Source: Candidatus Accumulibacter conexus (GTDB lineage: Bacteria > Pseudomonadota > Gammaproteobacteria > Burkholderiales > Rhodocyclaceae). From it: a stretch of 64,000 bases of DNA. Below the pieces are notes generated by a model that searched no databases, was not told the origin of the DNA, and worked only from the letters and a program-made list of their open reading frames with translations. Position 1 is the first letter of the stretch, and every line of letters starts with the position of its first letter. Positions 63,117 through 64,000 of this stretch are shown one piece after another. The position numbers and the translations under genes were made by a program. The stretch lies in the NCBI GenBank assembly GCA_017592775.1, contig JAGFNJ010000001.1, positions 180,636-244,635 on the forward strand, read 5' to 3'.

Positions 63117-64000
63117 GTGACGCAGAGAGACGGGATCGCATCTGACCACCTGCCCCCGCAGGCTGCGGTTACCCCGCAGGATGAACTCGTCGCTGGATTG
63201 TCAGGGAACCCCGAGTCGATTCCTTCCCAGGCGTTGCCGGCCGAGGTGCTGGATCGGGCCAATTTGCGACGCGCCCTGAAGCAAGTGCGCCAGAACAAGG
63301 GCGCGCCGGGTCTCGACGGCATGACCGTTGAGGCGCTTCCGGACTACCTCCGACACCACTGGGCGGAAATCCGCGAGCAACTGGAAGCGGGCCGCTACCG
63401 TCCGCAACCGGTCAAGCGCGTGGAAATCGACAAGGCCGAGGGGAAGAAACGCCCGCTGGGCATCCCGACGGTGTTGGACCGTTTCATGCAGCAGGCCATC
63501 GCGCAGGTCATCTCGGCGCTATGGGAACCGCACTTTCACCCACAGAGCTACGGATTCCGCCCGAAGCGCTCGGCCCACCAGGCCGTCCGTGCCGTCCAGG
63601 CCAATATCCGAGCCGGCTACCACTGGGTGGTGGATATGGACCGGCGCGGCCACTGCTTTGCCCGTTACGCCGACGACTGCAACATCCTCGTCAAGAGCAA
63701 GCGTGCGGGTGAGCGGGTGATGGCCAGCGTGACACGCTTTGTCAGTGACTCGCTGCGGCTCACAGTGAATCCATTGTGGTGGGGTAAGGCGCACCGCAGG
63801 TGCGGCAAAAGCGCGGTCGATCGGCCCATGAACCGCAAGTTCCTGGGCTTCGCGGTCAGCCGCAACGGTGCTCGGCTCAAGGTGGCCGACAAGGCCCTCG
63901 ACAAGCTCAAGGACCGCGTGCGGGAACTGACCCGTCGGCCAAGAGGCACCACCTTCGCCGCCGTCGTCGCAGAGCTTGGAGAAACCCTGCTTGGTTGGAA
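63117..64000 (+). CDS. ltrA: group II intron reverse transcriptase/maturase, internally deleted (3' end outside window)
   Basis: A GTG at 63117 opens a frame with no stop to the window edge (294 residues). RT0/RT1: ANLRRALKQVRQNKGAPGLD and KKRPLGIPTVLDRFMQQAIA. RT2: SYGFRPKRSAHQAVRAVQAN. At residue 175 HWVVDMD jumps directly to RRGHCFARYADDC. About 80 residues with the rest of RT3 and RT4 (the GTPQGG-type motif) are missing, though the frame is kept. The YADD box (184-187) survives. Near residue 219 a 12-residue insert comes from the repeat at 63790. The maturase region follows (KSAVDRPMNRKFLGF). The enzyme is most likely inactive as a polymerase. Confidence 0.75.
   Translation, partial: MTQRDGIASDHLPPQAAVTPQDELVAGLSGNPESIPSQALPAEVLDRANLRRALKQVRQNKGAPGLDGMTVEALPDYLRHHWAEIREQLEAGRYRPQPVKRVEIDKAEGKKRPLGIPTVLDRFMQQAIAQVISALWEPHFHPQSYGFRPKRSAHQAVRAVQANIRAGYHWVVDMDRRGHCFARYADDCNILVKSKRAGERVMASVTRFVSDSLRLTVNPLWWGKAHRRCGKSAVDRPMNRKFLGFAVSRNGARLKVADKALDKLKDRVRELTRRPRGTTFAAVVAELGETLLGW
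63790..63810 (-). repeat. 21-base inverted repeat, right copy (inside the reverse transcriptase gene)
   Basis: The reverse complement of 62656-62676, with no mismatch over 21 bases. In the protein it falls in the NPLWWGKAHRRCG stretch, where relatives have only a few residues between VN and KSAVDRP. Insertion of about 36 bases kept the reading frame. Confidence 0.8.

Larger units (their letters stand above)
62606..64000 (+). mobile_element. group II intron (class C, attC-type), 5' part
   Basis: It starts with GTGCGCCGGGCATGG, fitting the GUGYG 5' end of group II introns (a GTGTG two bases earlier is also possible). Structured RNA follows (GGTGCAAGTCCTAT resembles the EBS/hairpin region of domain I) for about 510 bases before the intron-encoded reverse transcriptase gene. 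It interrupts attC, the known target of IIC-attC introns. The 3' end with domains V and VI is not in the window. Confidence 0.8.

Noticed and set aside
63117-64000. Reverse transcriptase as part of a retron or other RT-based defence system
   Set aside because: RT0/RT1/RT2 and maturase segments match group II intron proteins, and a group II 5' end lies upstream in an attC.

Overview
The window is a GC-rich bacterial chromosome segment. An MlaFEDACB lipid-transport operon leading into ibaG and murA, kdsD-kdsC-lptC-lptA, MSHA-type pilus genes, tandem PHB phasins, cytochrome cd1 nitrite reductase and a hopanoid gene (hpnC) together point to a denitrifying, PHA-storing betaproteobacterium. A Rhodocyclales relative such as Candidatus Accumulibacter is the best guess, inferred from gene content only.

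Layout. 1-4.2 kb: end of an MFS transporter, an Ap4A phosphorylase-like enzyme, a YiiX-like cysteine peptidase, a frameshifted ParE toxin, hpnC and a tRNA-Leu(UAG). 4.4-5.8 kb: relics of a catalase-like peroxidase and an alkaline phosphatase. 5.9-7.3 kb: a UbiB/ABC1 kinase. 7.6-12.9 kb: a decayed type III restriction island on the minus strand (intact Res, intact Fic, Mod without its catalytic core, and two broken genes). 13.5-17.3 kb: secreted pentapeptide-repeat protein, Dnr-like regulator, cytochrome c551, nirS. 17.6-23.5 kb: a Gate-domain membrane protein and a YhaN/SbcD-like ATPase-nuclease pair. 23.6-30.6 kb: murA, ibaG, an ABC-2 exporter and the mla operon. 30.7-48.6 kb: an MSHA-type pilus locus with sigma-54 regulator, AAA ATPase, secretin, TPR protein, MshE, MshG, MshI/J/K-like proteins, two prepilins, a class III nucleotide cyclase and a histidine kinase. 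48.6-53.4 kb: Kef antiporter and LPS genes. 53.7-55.1 kb: two phasins. 55.1-59.9 kb: a CinA-like protein and HrpA. 60.0-64.0 kb: an integron.

How parts work together. The PrsR-like sigma-54 activator at one end of the pilus locus and the membrane histidine kinase at the other probably drive the clear -24/-12 promoter in front of the prepilin at 47.9 kb. MshE carries a c-di-GMP-binding type N domain, and a class III cyclase sits in the same locus, so the pilus may be tied to two nucleotide second messengers. The mla genes, LPS genes and murA form a cell-envelope block.

The most unusual part is the right end. It has an integron integrase whose conserved third catalytic histidine is a serine, a LexA-like box at its promoter, a HEPN-like cassette, a toxin-antitoxin cassette, and a group II intron that splits the attC site of the second cassette. 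The intron's reverse transcriptase has lost its central motifs in frame, and a 21-base sequence near the intron 5' end recurs inverted inside the reverse transcriptase gene. Several genes in the window share the pattern of intact ends with a missing middle, so either real deletions or assembly collapse must be considered.
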